DNA of 64,000 nt from CAZWSX01 sp964636985 (GTDB lineage Bacteria; Planctomycetota; Planctomycetia; Pirellulales; Pirellulaceae). The first letter of the stretch is position 1. Every line of letters starts with the position of its first letter. A program made the position numbers and the translations under genes. Shown here one piece after another: positions 28,525 through 38,206 of this stretch. The notes under the pieces are model-generated. The model saw only the letters and a program-made list of their open reading frames with translations, was not told the origin of the DNA and ran no database searches. The stretch covers positions 1 to 64,000 of the forward strand of contig CAZWSX010000002.1 in NCBI GenBank assembly GCA_964636985.1, read 5' to 3'.

Positions 28525-28572
28525 GGCAGGGTCGTCCCTACCGGAATCGAAGAACATGCGAGTCGTCCCGCA
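28525..28572 (-). promoter_or_regulatory. Guanidine-II riboswitch (mini-ykkC) upstream of gdx
   Basis: Read on the - strand, two hairpins each end in an ACGA loop. The first, about 28572-28557, is GCGGG-ACGA-CTCGC with one G-U pair. The second, 28542-28525, is GGTAGGG-ACGA-CCCTGCC, a 7-base stem with one U-G pair. The linker is 15 bases. Paired hairpins with ACGR tetraloops define the guanidine-II class, which turns on guanidine exporters. A third stem, ACGCAC-AG-GTGCGT, lies between this element and the gdx start and may cover the ribosome site in the unbound state. Confidence 0.85.
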
Positions 28573-28815
28573 CGTGTTGTGAATGCTTCGATTTTATCCC
28601 CTTGGTCGTTAAGGGCAAGGACACCGCGGACCAAGGTCGTTGCAACGTGCCTCGCAACTCTTAAACTGTTAGCAAGCGTTCAGGGCGCTTCTGTGTCCGC
28701 GGAAAGGGCTGAGCCCACCTGATCCCAGCGTGACTATCAATCGTTGGCGTACCTTCTTTCGGTTCGCGACGCGGACACCGAACCATGCGGCTCCAGCCGC
28801 CGAAAGGAGGTCGTT

Positions 28816-30735
28816 ATGACCCATTTCTATTCCGCCCCCACGCGCACGCTTCCCACCCACCCCAGCCTGGAGCAGCTTCGCAAGCAAGCGAAAGATTTGC
28901 TCAAAGCGTTCGCGGCAGGCGACTCCACCGCCACTCGCGAATTCGAGTTGTTCGAGCGGTCCCCCAATCGGGAGTCTTTCGCCTTGGTCGACGCGCAGCG
29001 CGTGCTCGCTCGCGCCTACGGCTTTGCCAGTTGGACCAAGCTCAAGCAGCATGTTGACGGCATCAACATCAAGGCGTTTTGCGAGGCAGTCGAAGCCGGA
29101 GACATTGCCGCTGTTCGCCGCCTGGCGAAGGCTCGACCCGACCTGGTGGACCTCTCGCCCGACGGGGCCGAAGGGGAGCGAACCGCCTTGCATATCGCGG
29201 TCCTTAAAGGCGATGTCGCAATGGCTCGCGCGCTGATGGAGTTGGGCTCCGATGCCCGGCGCGGCATCTGGCCTCATCGCAGCGCGACCGCCGCTTACAC
29301 GATTGCGAAGGATCGCCAGTACGACGAGATCGTCGCGATCATCGAGCGCGAAGAGGATCGCCGCCGTCAGGCGAAAAGCGCGCCAGGTGCTACCATCGAC
29401 TCGCAGATGGACCAGATTCACAAGGCAATCCTCCAAGACCGCAACGACGAAGCGATTCGCCTGCTGGAAAGCGACTTGTCGCTCGTCGGCGCATGCAGCC
29501 TTCGCGGTACGACGCCGCTGCATGTGGCGGCTTGGGCGCAGAGCACCGAGATGATTGCTTGGCTACTGGATCATGGGGCCGCCGTCGATGCGTTGGCTCC
29601 GTTTGACGCACCGCTCGGCGCTGCCGCCGAGTACGCAGCCGACAACACGCCGCTCGACTATGCCGTCATCGCAGCCGGATGGCCGGCACACGGCGGGCAA
29701 GCCCATTTCATGGAGAACGCCCTTAAAGATCCGGCGGCGTTCGAAGCCACGGCAAAACTACTGCGCGAGAAGGGAGCGATGCTTACCTCGCGCGCCGCCG
29801 TCGCAACGGGCGATGTCGAGGCTGTCCGGCAAATGCACGGTGACGGACAGTTGCGAAACGAGATCCACCATCTCCGCGGCGGTCTGCTGGCCATCGCGGT
29901 GCGCGTGAATCGTCCCGAGATGGTCTCGCTGCTACTGGACTTGGGACTCGATCCCGACGAGACCGTCTTGTCGGACGAAGGGACCCGCATGAGTTGGGGC
30001 ATGCCGCTGTGGTTCGCATCGATGTGCGGTCGGCATGAGATCGCCGAGTTGCTGCTTACTCGCGGCGCCGACGTCAATGGCATCGTGTACGCCAGCGGAG
30101 ACTCGATGGGCATGGCTGCCGACGACAAAATGGAAGCCCTCTTGCGCACGAACGGAGCGCACATCACGGTCGAGCAAGTATCCGACTTGAATACGGCGAA
30201 GGCGATTCTCGACGGAAGACTCGCGGCCCACAGCCTCAATGTCGACAACCCGACGCTCACCGACCTGGCCGAACAGATGCTCTGGGCGGCCGGCGGCGGC
30301 GAGGAGATGGTCCGGTTGTGCCTGCCGTATATGAAACGAAAGCTCGACGATCTTTGGTGGAACTACGTCTTGCTTCACGCCAAGTCGCCGGGTGGGTTCA
30401 AGTTGATCTTGGACCATGGCGTCGATCCCGACGTGGTGAGCGACGGGGGATACACGATCCTGCACCACTTGGCATCCGATTACTGCGACCAAGAAACCAG
30501 CGTCGCTCGGGCAACGCTCCTGCTGGATGCCGGCGGATCACTGACACAGCGCGATCCATTCCTTAAGTCAACGCCACTAGGTTGGGCCTGCCGCTGGGGC
30601 CGCATCGATTTGGTTCAGCTCTACCTCGCGCGCGGGGCCGATCCAATCGAGCCCGATGCCGAACCTTGGGCAACTCCCTTGGCCTGGGCCAAAAGAGGCG
30701 GGCACGATGAGATCGCCAAGCTATTAGAGGCTTGA
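28816..30735 (+). CDS. Ankyrin repeat protein
   Basis: A 639-residue protein made mostly of ankyrin repeats. AAAGGAGGT seven bases before the ATG at 28816 fixes the start. Residues ~15-75 are a preface found in related proteins (PSLEQLRKQAKDLLKAF, then ESFALVDAQRVLARAYGFASWTKLKQHV). Repeats follow, for example TALHIAVLKGDVAMARALME, TPLHVAAWAQSTEMIAWLLD, PLWFASMCGRHEIAELLLT, STPLGWACRWGRIDLVQLYL and ATPLAWAKRGGHDEIAKLLE. No signal peptide is seen, so it is probably cytoplasmic and mediates protein binding. The first block of repeats is separated from the last by a less regular stretch. Monocistronic; partner unknown. Confidence 0.9.
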   Translation: MTHFYSAPTRTLPTHPSLEQLRKQAKDLLKAFAAGDSTATREFELFERSPNRESFALVDAQRVLARAYGFASWTKLKQHVDGINIKAFCEAVEAGDIAAVRRLAKARPDLVDLSPDGAEGERTALHIAVLKGDVAMARALMELGSDARRGIWPHRSATAAYTIAKDRQYDEIVAIIEREEDRRRQAKSAPGATIDSQMDQIHKAILQDRNDEAIRLLESDLSLVGACSLRGTTPLHVAAWAQSTEMIAWLLDHGAAVDALAPFDAPLGAAAEYAADNTPLDYAVIAAGWPAHGGQAHFMENALKDPAAFEATAKLLREKGAMLTSRAAVATGDVEAVRQMHGDGQLRNEIHHLRGGLLAIAVRVNRPEMVSLLLDLGLDPDETVLSDEGTRMSWGMPLWFASMCGRHEIAELLLTRGADVNGIVYASGDSMGMAADDKMEALLRTNGAHITVEQVSDLNTAKAILDGRLAAHSLNVDNPTLTDLAEQMLWAAGGGEEMVRLCLPYMKRKLDDLWWNYVLLHAKSPGGFKLILDHGVDPDVVSDGGYTILHHLASDYCDQETSVARATLLLDAGGSLTQRDPFLKSTPLGWACRWGRIDLVQLYLARGADPIEPDAEPWATPLAWAKRGGHDEIAKLLEA

Positions 30736-30760
30736 TCGCACTTGCTTTACGACTACTCAA

Positions 30761-30786
30761 GGCTCAGCACGCAGTTGTGCTGAGCC
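30761..30786. terminator. Bidirectional hairpin between convergent genes
   Basis: GGCTCAGCAC-GCAGTT-GTGCTGAGCC is a perfect 10-base stem between the ankyrin and cytochrome genes, which converge. No T tract follows on either strand, so it may stop transcripts weakly or stabilise 3' ends. Confidence 0.5.
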
Positions 30787-30807
30787 TGCGCCGAGATTCA
30801 GTGCGTC

Positions 30808-32163
30808 TTACAGACATCGCATAAATTGGACTAAGTCCGATTTTTCCTCGGCTGTCAACTTGAGCGACAGCACCAGGTTGAAGAACTCGACCGTATCGTC
30901 GAGCGTCAGCAATCGGTCATCGTGCAGGTAAGGAGGCGAGTCCTTGATGCCGCGGAGCGGGAACGTCTTGATCGGTCCGTCTTGCGATGCAAAGCGGCCG
31001 TTGATTTCCTTCTCTTTGAAGAACCGCTCGACCTTGAGGTTGTGCATCAGGTTGTCGGTATAGTAAGGAGCCGGGTGGCATACGCCGCATTTCGCTTTGC
31101 CGAAGAACAATTCCTGCCCACGCATTTCGGCAGGCGATGCCTGGCTGGGGTCTAGCTTTCCAAAAACGTCCAACTTCTTGGCAGGGGGAAAGTCGAGCAG
31201 TTCTTGGAACTCGGCCATGAAATGGACCTGGCTGCCGCGCTCCAGCGGATTGATCCCCTTCTTCGCGGCCGTGGCAATGTCTCCGTCGAAGTAAGCGGCC
31301 CGCTGTTCAAACTCGGTAAAGTCCTCAACTGTTTTGAGCGCACGTTGCGAACCGAACAACCGTTGAACGTTTAGCCCGCGGAGCGTGGGCGTATCGATGC
31401 GGTGACGATGCGAATCGGGCCGAATGTCGCCGACCGTATGCGTCGCGGCATTGGTGTGACCGTTCGAATGGCAATCGAAGCAGGCAACACCTTGGTGCGC
31501 CTCCAGCGATTTTCGATCGTCCGTGCTATTGAACTGCTGCTGGGGGAACGGCGTCAGCAACAAACGGAGTCCTTCCAACTGCTTGGGATTCAAGGCGTCT
31601 TTGAATAAGTCGTAGTAGTTCGCCAGCGTCACGAGTTGACCTTTTGAAAGGTCTCCAAGATCGGGACGCGTGGTCAAGTAGATCGGGGCTGGGAACTCAG
31701 GCAGGAAGTGGTCGTGCTTGTTGAAATCGAAATCGAGGTCGAACCGCGTTAGGTCGCGTTTGTTCTGCTTAAGAACCTCGTCAATTTGAGTCTTGGGAAA
31801 AGTCATGCCGCCGTTCAAGTGGTCAGGATGCGGCAACGGATAGAAACCAGCGGGCCACAGGTTCTGACTTTTGATCTCGTCAGGCGACATTCCAGCGAGT
31901 TTGTCCCAGGTCGTCCCTTTCGGCAGTTTGACGCGGACTCCCTCTTGAATCTTTTTGCCGCGTGACATCGTGGCGTCCTTCGCCGGACGATCGGCCAAGT
32001 CGTACCGTTCGGCCAGGAGGTCCTGCTGCTTTTTCGCGGCCACCGGCTTCTTTTCTTGCCACTCCTTCACGAATTCTTTGAACTTGGCGTCCTGTGCCAA
32101 GCCGACTCCAAGCGGCGTGGTCGCCAGCGCGACAACCATGAGGCAAATCTTGTAGCGTTGCAT
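30808..32163 (-). CDS. Di-haem cytochrome c peroxidase-like protein, secreted
   Basis: A 451-residue protein with a signal peptide (LMVVALATTPLGVGLAQ). The ATG at 32161-32163 is chosen because GGAGA precedes it by six bases; the open frame extends 24 codons further upstream. Two c-type haem motifs are present, CFDCH (near residue 225) and CGVCH (near residue 360), the number and spacing seen in the CcpA/MauG superfamily. It lacks the common N-terminal PLGLPPL-type start of classic CCPs, and a distinct AGFYPLPHPDHLNGGMTFP block precedes the first haem. Planctomycete homologues are often loosely named cytochrome B6. Likely a periplasmic electron-transfer or peroxidase enzyme; substrate unknown. 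Confidence 0.82.
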   Translation of the reverse strand: MQRYKICLMVVALATTPLGVGLAQDAKFKEFVKEWQEKKPVAAKKQQDLLAERYDLADRPAKDATMSRGKKIQEGVRVKLPKGTTWDKLAGMSPDEIKSQNLWPAGFYPLPHPDHLNGGMTFPKTQIDEVLKQNKRDLTRFDLDFDFNKHDHFLPEFPAPIYLTTRPDLGDLSKGQLVTLANYYDLFKDALNPKQLEGLRLLLTPFPQQQFNSTDDRKSLEAHQGVACFDCHSNGHTNAATHTVGDIRPDSHRHRIDTPTLRGLNVQRLFGSQRALKTVEDFTEFEQRAAYFDGDIATAAKKGINPLERGSQVHFMAEFQELLDFPPAKKLDVFGKLDPSQASPAEMRGQELFFGKAKCGVCHPAPYYTDNLMHNLKVERFFKEKEINGRFASQDGPIKTFPLRGIKDSPPYLHDDRLLTLDDTVEFFNLVLSLKLTAEEKSDLVQFMRCL

Positions 32164-32446
32164 GGGCAATCTCCAATTCTGCGTGACAATTAGAAGATTT
32201 TTCGACAACTCACAAGGCAGCAGGACGCGTGCCAAGTCCGGCTTTGGGAGATTCTTGCGCGCGCGTTATTGCTAAGACCCATTCCCCCGAGTGGGGCATT
32301 GGTTGGCGTGGCAAGAGCCCAGCTATTTGCCCGCACCATGCGGGAAACGTGGCTTCTGAGCGCGCGTGCCGACACGTGGGCCTTTAGATGCCTTGGGACG
32401 TTCGAAGTTTCGCGCCGAGATCGAGCTAATGCAGATCACTAGATCT

Positions 32447-33499
32447 TCATTTGGCGCCGGCCTTATCTTTTTGGTCGCGCTTGCCTAACTCATTCTTGAA
32501 CGCCGGGTGAGCCATGCACGTTGCGTACACGATGTCGTTCTTAGGGTCCCAGGCATAGCTGCCGAACCACTTGGGGCTGAACGAAAAGGAGTTGCCGATG
32601 TTCGGTCGCAAAGCGCTGACTTTGGTCCACTCTTGCCCGCCGGTTGTCGTTTTGAAGATTCCTTCCGGGCCAATAGCCACGATCGAATTCTCGTCGGCCC
32701 CAAACCAAGGACCTTGCCAGATGTCGATCTCTCCTCCTTGCACGCGCCATGTGGCGCCGAGGTCGTTGCTGACGATCAACCCTTCCGACGTGCACAGGTA
32801 ATGCGACTTGTTGAACAAGACGGGAATCTTGGAACGCGGTTGCAGCTTGGAGACTTCGCTCCACGTCCGGCCTTGGTCCGGGCTGCGATGAATGCCGTTG
32901 GCGTAGCTGTAGATCAACGTCTTCGAGTCGAGTACGCCGATCATGCACTCGTCTTTTTTCTTCACCGGGTCCATCGCGATCGAAAGTTTGTGCCAATCCG
33001 ATCCGCCATCGGTCGAGAGATACACTTCGCCATCCGACTCGTGTTTGCCTGCCAGGATCACTTGCGCGTCGGGCGACGCCCAATCGATCGAGCCGAAGTC
33101 CCAGTTGCGTCCGAGCGACTTGAATTTTTTCCACGTCACGCCATCGGCGGTGTAGCCGGCATCGCCATCGAGCGAGAAGACGGCCATCCGTTTGGGGTCA
33201 TTCTGATCGACCTGGAAACTCCAGCCCGATTCGCCGCGGCCGCTGACTGTCTCTTGATCGATCCGTTTCCATGTCGCGCCTTGGTCCTTGCTGCGCCAAA
33301 CGCCATTGCCGACGAAGTTCACCACCACATCGCCGGCCAATCGATCGATAGCAACTCCCGCGCAACCGCCCGGCCACGGTTGCTTGCCGAGAGCCTCGAT
33401 CTGCTTGCTACCGATATCGGTCCATTGGTCCTCGGCAAATGCCGCCGCGACGAACGCAAGGCAAACGAATGAGCACGCGAGGGCAGACTTGACGTTCAC
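32447..33499 (-). CDS. Secreted beta-propeller protein with BNR/sortilin-like repeats
   Basis: A 350-residue protein. The GTG at 33497-33499 is preferred: GGAG lies eight bases before it and a signal peptide (ALACSFVCLAFVAAAFA) follows immediately. The body has repeated SxDxGxTW-like blades: VWRSKDQGATWKRI, VYLSTDGGSDWHKLSI, IHRSPDQGRTWSEVSKL, VSNDLGATWRVQGGE and FKTTTGGQEWTKVSAL. Such BNR/Ycf48-like propellers occur in sialidases and in photosystem assembly factors; no sialidase catalytic set is visible, so it is more likely a binding or scaffold protein. Secreted, monocistronic. Confidence 0.82.
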   Translation of the reverse strand: MNVKSALACSFVCLAFVAAAFAEDQWTDIGSKQIEALGKQPWPGGCAGVAIDRLAGDVVVNFVGNGVWRSKDQGATWKRIDQETVSGRGESGWSFQVDQNDPKRMAVFSLDGDAGYTADGVTWKKFKSLGRNWDFGSIDWASPDAQVILAGKHESDGEVYLSTDGGSDWHKLSIAMDPVKKKDECMIGVLDSKTLIYSYANGIHRSPDQGRTWSEVSKLQPRSKIPVLFNKSHYLCTSEGLIVSNDLGATWRVQGGEIDIWQGPWFGADENSIVAIGPEGIFKTTTGGQEWTKVSALRPNIGNSFSFSPKWFGSYAWDPKNDIVYATCMAHPAFKNELGKRDQKDKAGAK

Positions 33500-33627
33500 G
33501 GGCGAGTCTCCGTGGATGGATTCGCAAAATGGCACCGCGTGATCATGGTACTCGCTCCGCCGACTCAAAACAGCAAGAGCGATCGACGTCGGATCGCTCT
33601 GAAACGTCTAAAACGCCAATCGCTGGC

Positions 33628-34653
33628 CTAGCGCAACTCAAGGCGGAACGAAGAAATCACGTCGTTCCAACCATGACTCGACATCTCGAACATTCTGCCG
33701 TCGCCATGTAAGCGATGGTCGCGGAACGGGCTGCTGTTGGGTGTTCCATTGCGCTCCACCAGCACCCAGCATCGGGCGCCACCGTAGTTAACGTGCTGCC
33801 AGCAATAGACCAGGTGGCCTCGTCGGACCCATAGGCTGCTGACGACGTCGTTCCAACCATCAGGCATGTTGCTGCGCGTGAACTGGTCTCCGTAAATGGT
33901 ATAGGTAGCGCCGCCACCCCACGAATGCACATAAAAGATGCATCCCGCGGAAGCCGCAAGGTTCGACATCAGTTCCGACATCGCCTTGGACTCCGCTGCA
34001 TCTCGTGCTTCGAACTTGCTCGCAGAGTTAATGACCGACGTAATCTGGTTCTGCATAGCGGGAGACAAGGCGGTTTGCTTTCCCGCGATATCTTGGAGTT
34101 CTTTCAGGCGATCGGCATTTTGCAAGAGCAATGCGGTTTTTACGTCGCCCAAGAGGCCCTCGAACGTTTCGCGGACTTGCGGTGACGCATCCGCGGGGAG
34201 CTCGCTCGTCGCCTTTTTCATCTCTTCCATCGCTAGCGATGGCGCGGCGGCGTTATCCCAGTTCAGGTTGAGATCGGAGTAAGCCGCTTTAACACGCTGG
34301 CCAAGCCGAGTAGCCGTTTCGTTGTCGGACTCCTGCTGCGACAACTCGTACGCGAGTTGAAGGAGTTGCTTGGCGCTAACGCCCGACTTGTGACGCCGGC
34401 CTAACACTTTTTCCGCCTCGGCCGTGAGCAGCGCGAAGTCGGCCAGAGCGCCCGGTTTGCGAGAGTTGATAATGTCGGGCAGGTCGGCAATCCGCACATA
34501 GGGTTCGAACCCCTCGTCTGCCGCCCGCAACGCGGCGGCGATGTGCTGTGGAACGTCATCAGACACCGGGCTCTCCTTGACCTGGGCGAAGCCGATGCTG
34601 GATGCCGCCAGCACGAAAATCCAGAACGCGAAATGAATCCGGCACATGCACAA
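33628..34653 (-). CDS. Secreted protein with C-terminal beta/gamma-crystallin-like domain
   Basis: A 341-residue protein with an N-terminal signal (FAFWIFVLAASSIGFA); GGGAG lies just before the ATG. Residues ~30-230 are mainly helical (GALADFALLTAEAEKVLG, DVKTALLLQNADRLKELQDI) with no family I recognise. The last ~100 residues have two repeats resembling crystallin Greek keys: NMPDGWNDVVSSLWVRRGHL and EMSSHGWNDVISSFRLELR, with YCWQHVNYGGARCWVLVE between. The GWNDVxSS motif is the structural signature of this fold, which often binds calcium. Function unknown. Confidence 0.65.
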   Translation of the reverse strand: MCMCRIHFAFWIFVLAASSIGFAQVKESPVSDDVPQHIAAALRAADEGFEPYVRIADLPDIINSRKPGALADFALLTAEAEKVLGRRHKSGVSAKQLLQLAYELSQQESDNETATRLGQRVKAAYSDLNLNWDNAAAPSLAMEEMKKATSELPADASPQVRETFEGLLGDVKTALLLQNADRLKELQDIAGKQTALSPAMQNQITSVINSASKFEARDAAESKAMSELMSNLAASAGCIFYVHSWGGGATYTIYGDQFTRSNMPDGWNDVVSSLWVRRGHLVYCWQHVNYGGARCWVLVERNGTPNSSPFRDHRLHGDGRMFEMSSHGWNDVISSFRLELR

Positions 34654-34994
34654 TCTCCCTCGACATCGCGATACCGTGAGAAGTAGTTCGCAGCGGATCG
34701 ACTAGCACGGTCCGTCGTGCCGAGATCGCGCTGCCAAGAGAGATGTTCCGCGTGCGCTGATCGCGAACAACGGCGCAAAACATCTTCCTGTTCCGCAAAT
34801 TCCCACGATGGCAAGGGCGTTGGAATGGTCTGAAAGGACCAGGCGTTTGCGGAATCTTCGCCACGGATTTCGGGCGAGACAGTCTCAGAGCCGTGATAAG
34901 GGCGATTTCACCACTGCGCCGAACGGGCCGGCGCGCGACGGTTTTTACACTGGAGTCTGTGGGGCGCCAGTGCCGCCCTAGCCTCTGACGTCAC
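34654..34994. other. Intergenic region with a REP-like palindrome
   Basis: This 341-base region between the CzcA-like gene and the crystallin-like gene contains one degenerate copy of the dispersed palindrome (34948-34977). Apart from that I see no gene or RNA element. Confidence 0.4.
34948..34977 (+). repeat. REP-like dispersed palindrome, copy 2 (degenerate)
   Basis: Matches the copy at 5702 at 26 of 30 bases (arms CACTGGAGTC and GGCGCCAGTG, tail CCGCC). It lies 18 bases downstream of the CzcA-like stop codon. Confidence 0.65.
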
Positions 34995-37900
34995 TCAGTG
35001 AATTGCCGACTGCAAGTCTTCGCTGCTCGCCTCGTCGTACGAAATGCTCTCGGGCGGGCTTGTGTCGGGCGGGACCATTTCCTCAGATGACTCAGGGGGC
35101 CGCCCTCGGCTGCGGCCGAATTGCATGCAGAGCACTGGCAGCAAAAAGAGTGTCATCAACATGCTGGTGACAACGCCGCCGATGACCACCGTCGCTAGAG
35201 GCCGCTGCACTTCGCCGCCCATGCCGGTATTCACGGCCATCGGAAGAAAGCCGACACTCGCGACGAAGGATGTCATCAAGACGGTCCGCAGGCATTCCAT
35301 TGATGAATCGACGATTGTGTCTAACGGAGACGCGCCGCGGGCCGCGCGCTGCCTAATTGCCGACACGACGACCATGCTGCTCAGGACCGAAACGCCCGAG
35401 AGGGTAATGAAGCCGACGGCCGCCGAGATTGATAGCGGCATCTCCCGCAAATAAATCCCGAACACGCCGCCGACGCACGCAAACGGAATACTTAGCGCAA
35501 CGAGCAGCGTATCGGCCACGTTGCGGAAGCTGAGCCAAAGCAGTCCTAGAATTAGCGCGATGGCAATCGGCACCACAATCATCAGCCGCTTTTGGGCCCG
35601 CTGCATGTTCTCGAATTGGCCGCCCCACTCCAGCCGATAGCGCTTCGGGAGCGAGACTTGGCTCACGACTTGCCGCTGCGCGTCAGCCACGAATCCGCCG
35701 ATATCGCGGCCGCGGACGTTGCACTGAATGGTGATCTGCCGTTTGCTCCAGACGCGCGTGATGTACTTGGCTCCGCGCACCTCGCGGACGTCGGCGATTT
35801 CGGTGAGCGGAATTCGCGCGCCGGTCGGCGATAAGAGAACAAGGCTCGCCAGCCCGCGAGGACTCCCGCCGTATTCGTTCGGAATGAGCACGGCCAAGGG
35901 GAACTGCAGTTGCCCCTCGATGACTTGACCGACGGTCTTGCCGGAAACCGCCTCGACGATATCGAGGACCGACTCGGCCGGGATGCCGTGCCGCGCAATT
36001 GCTTCGCGGTTGACTTGGATTTGCAGGATCGGCTGGCCAGCGACGTCGTCGATCGCCAGGTCGGTGCAGCCGGGAATCCGCTCCAGAACCTTGCCGATCT
36101 GCGAGGCCGTCGCGATCAGCGTATCCAGGTCGTCGCCGAACAGTTTCAGCGCCAGGTCGGCACGAACGCCGGTCAACATTTCGTTGAGCCGCATTTCGAT
36201 GGGTTGCGTGAACCAGATGGTTCGCCCACGAAATTCTTCGAGTGATTTCTGCATTTTGCCGACGAGCTCGGTTTGCGTTTTGGCTCGCTTCCACTGAGCG
36301 CGATCCTTGAGCGAAACGAACATGTCGGTCGTCTCGGGCGTCCCGGCGTCGGTGTTGATATCGGGCTCGCCGACGCGGCTCCACACGTGATCGACTTCGT
36401 CGGGATACTCCCGCAGCAGCATTTGCTCGACGAGCGTGTTGTTCTTCGCCGACTCCAAGTAGCTGGTGCCTGGCGGGTAGCGCATGCCGATGACGATCGA
36501 TCCTTCCGCCAACTGCGGGACGAATTCGGTCCCCGCCTTGCTTGCGAGATATCCAGCAGCGAACAGCACGATCAGCGCCCCGGCGCAAACGATGCCACGC
36601 ATGCTTAAGACCAAACGAAGCAGCGGCAGATACATCCATTTGGCGAGGCGAACCAGTAGCACGTCGCGCTCCTCCATCCGCTTCGGCAACACGAGGCTCG
36701 CGAGCGCGGGCGTAAGCGTGAGCGAGACGAGCAGCGAGCCGATCAGAACCAGGATTACCGTCAGGGCCATGGGGCGAAACATTTTTCCTTCGACCCCTTC
36801 CAGCGACAGGATCGGCAGGTAAACGATCATGATGATCAGTTGCCCGAACACGGCGGGCTGGCGGACCTCGATCACGGCATCGCGAATCGCCGCGAGCCGC
36901 ACGTGACTACTGACCTTCGGATCGAGGTGAGCCAGTCTTCGCACGACGCTTTCGATCACGACGACCGAACTGTCGACGACGATTCCGAAGTCGATCGCGC
37001 CCAGGCTCAAGAGCGTTCCGGCGACGCCGAGCTGCTTCATGCCAATGAAGGCGAAGAGCATGCAAATGGGAATGCCGGCCGCGGCAATCAAGCCAGCTCG
37101 CAGATTCCCGAGGAAGAGATAAAGCAGCGCAACCACCAGCAGCGCCCCTTCGCACAAGTTATTGCGCACGGTGGCGATGACGGCATCGACCAGCGTCGTC
37201 CGGTCGTAGAGCACCTCTGGTTGAACGGTCGACGGCAGCGACGATTCCAGCTCGTGAAAGCGCTCGGTCAGCCGCTTGGTCACGGCGTGGCTGTTCTCGC
37301 CGATCCGCATGAAGCCGAGCCCGAGGACGACTTCTCCTTTCCCATCGGCCGTGACAAGGCCGCGCCGCAGTTCGTGGCCGATCACGATATCGGCGACGTC
37401 GCGCACGAAGACGGGCGTACCATCGTGAACGGCGATTTGAATGTCGCCAACCTGCTCGGCGTTCAGCACGCGAGCCACGCCGTGCACCAGCAGCATATCC
37501 CCTTTGCGATCGATGTAGCCGCCGCCGACGTTGTTGTTATTGGTCCGCAGCGACGCGACGACTTGTTCGAACGTGACATCGAACTTGAGCAACCGGTCGG
37601 GGTGGATGACCACCTGGTACTGTTTTTTGAGGCCACCCCACGTGTTGATTTCCGCGGCGCCGTCGACCGTCCTCAGTTCAGGGCGAACTTGCCAATCTTG
37701 AACAATGCGAATGTCCCGCAGCAGTTCCTCGTTATCACTCTCCCGCGGCCGCAGGGCATAGTGAAACACCTCGCCCAGCCCCGTGGCGATGGGGCCTAGC
37801 TCGGGGCGCGGCATCCCTTCGGGCAATTGAACGCTGGCTAGCCGCTGCGCGATCGATTGCCGCGCGAAATGGATGTCGGTCCCGTCTTCGAAAGTCGCCG

Positions 37901-38180
37901 TGACTTGCGAGAGGCCGAACTGCGATATCGACCGCACTTCGACCAGCCCGGGCAAGCCCCCCATCACGATCTCGATGGGAAGGGTTACCTGACGCTCGAC
38001 TTCGGTCGCGACGAGAGCGGGGACGTCGGTGTTGATCTGCACCTGGACCGGCGTCGTATCGGGAAAGGCGTCGATTTCCAATACAGCGAGGGAGATGGCG
38101 CCGACAATCGCCACCAAAACGGTCACCGCCAGGACGGTGGTTCGGTTCTTCAGCGACCAAGAAATAAACGAAATCAGCAT
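34995..38180 (-). CDS. czcA: Heavy-metal efflux RND permease, CzcA/CusA family
   Basis: A 1061-residue inner-membrane RND pump that exports metal cations using proton flow. It starts with LISFISWSLKNRTTVLAVTV and the FPDTTPVQVQINTDVPALV block typical of HME-type RND. About twelve membrane helices and two large periplasmic loops are present. Helix 4 carries the HME proton-relay block (SLGAIDFGIVVDSSVVVIES). The C-terminus is charged and Glu/Asp/Ser-rich. It is paired with the adaptor gene upstream, 26 bases between them. No outer-membrane channel (CzcC/TolC) gene is in the window. Which metal is exported cannot be told from the sequence. Confidence 0.94.
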   Translation of the reverse strand: MLISFISWSLKNRTTVLAVTVLVAIVGAISLAVLEIDAFPDTTPVQVQINTDVPALVATEVERQVTLPIEIVMGGLPGLVEVRSISQFGLSQVTATFEDGTDIHFARQSIAQRLASVQLPEGMPRPELGPIATGLGEVFHYALRPRESDNEELLRDIRIVQDWQVRPELRTVDGAAEINTWGGLKKQYQVVIHPDRLLKFDVTFEQVVASLRTNNNNVGGGYIDRKGDMLLVHGVARVLNAEQVGDIQIAVHDGTPVFVRDVADIVIGHELRRGLVTADGKGEVVLGLGFMRIGENSHAVTKRLTERFHELESSLPSTVQPEVLYDRTTLVDAVIATVRNNLCEGALLVVALLYLFLGNLRAGLIAAAGIPICMLFAFIGMKQLGVAGTLLSLGAIDFGIVVDSSVVVIESVVRRLAHLDPKVSSHVRLAAIRDAVIEVRQPAVFGQLIIMIVYLPILSLEGVEGKMFRPMALTVILVLIGSLLVSLTLTPALASLVLPKRMEERDVLLVRLAKWMYLPLLRLVLSMRGIVCAGALIVLFAAGYLASKAGTEFVPQLAEGSIVIGMRYPPGTSYLESAKNNTLVEQMLLREYPDEVDHVWSRVGEPDINTDAGTPETTDMFVSLKDRAQWKRAKTQTELVGKMQKSLEEFRGRTIWFTQPIEMRLNEMLTGVRADLALKLFGDDLDTLIATASQIGKVLERIPGCTDLAIDDVAGQPILQIQVNREAIARHGIPAESVLDIVEAVSGKTVGQVIEGQLQFPLAVLIPNEYGGSPRGLASLVLLSPTGARIPLTEIADVREVRGAKYITRVWSKRQITIQCNVRGRDIGGFVADAQRQVVSQVSLPKRYRLEWGGQFENMQRAQKRLMIVVPIAIALILGLLWLSFRNVADTLLVALSIPFACVGGVFGIYLREMPLSISAAVGFITLSGVSVLSSMVVVSAIRQRAARGASPLDTIVDSSMECLRTVLMTSFVASVGFLPMAVNTGMGGEVQRPLATVVIGGVVTSMLMTLFLLPVLCMQFGRSRGRPPESSEEMVPPDTSPPESISYDEASSEDLQSAIH

Positions 38181-38206
38181 GAGGCTTGCCCTCGGAAACG
38201 CCTTCC

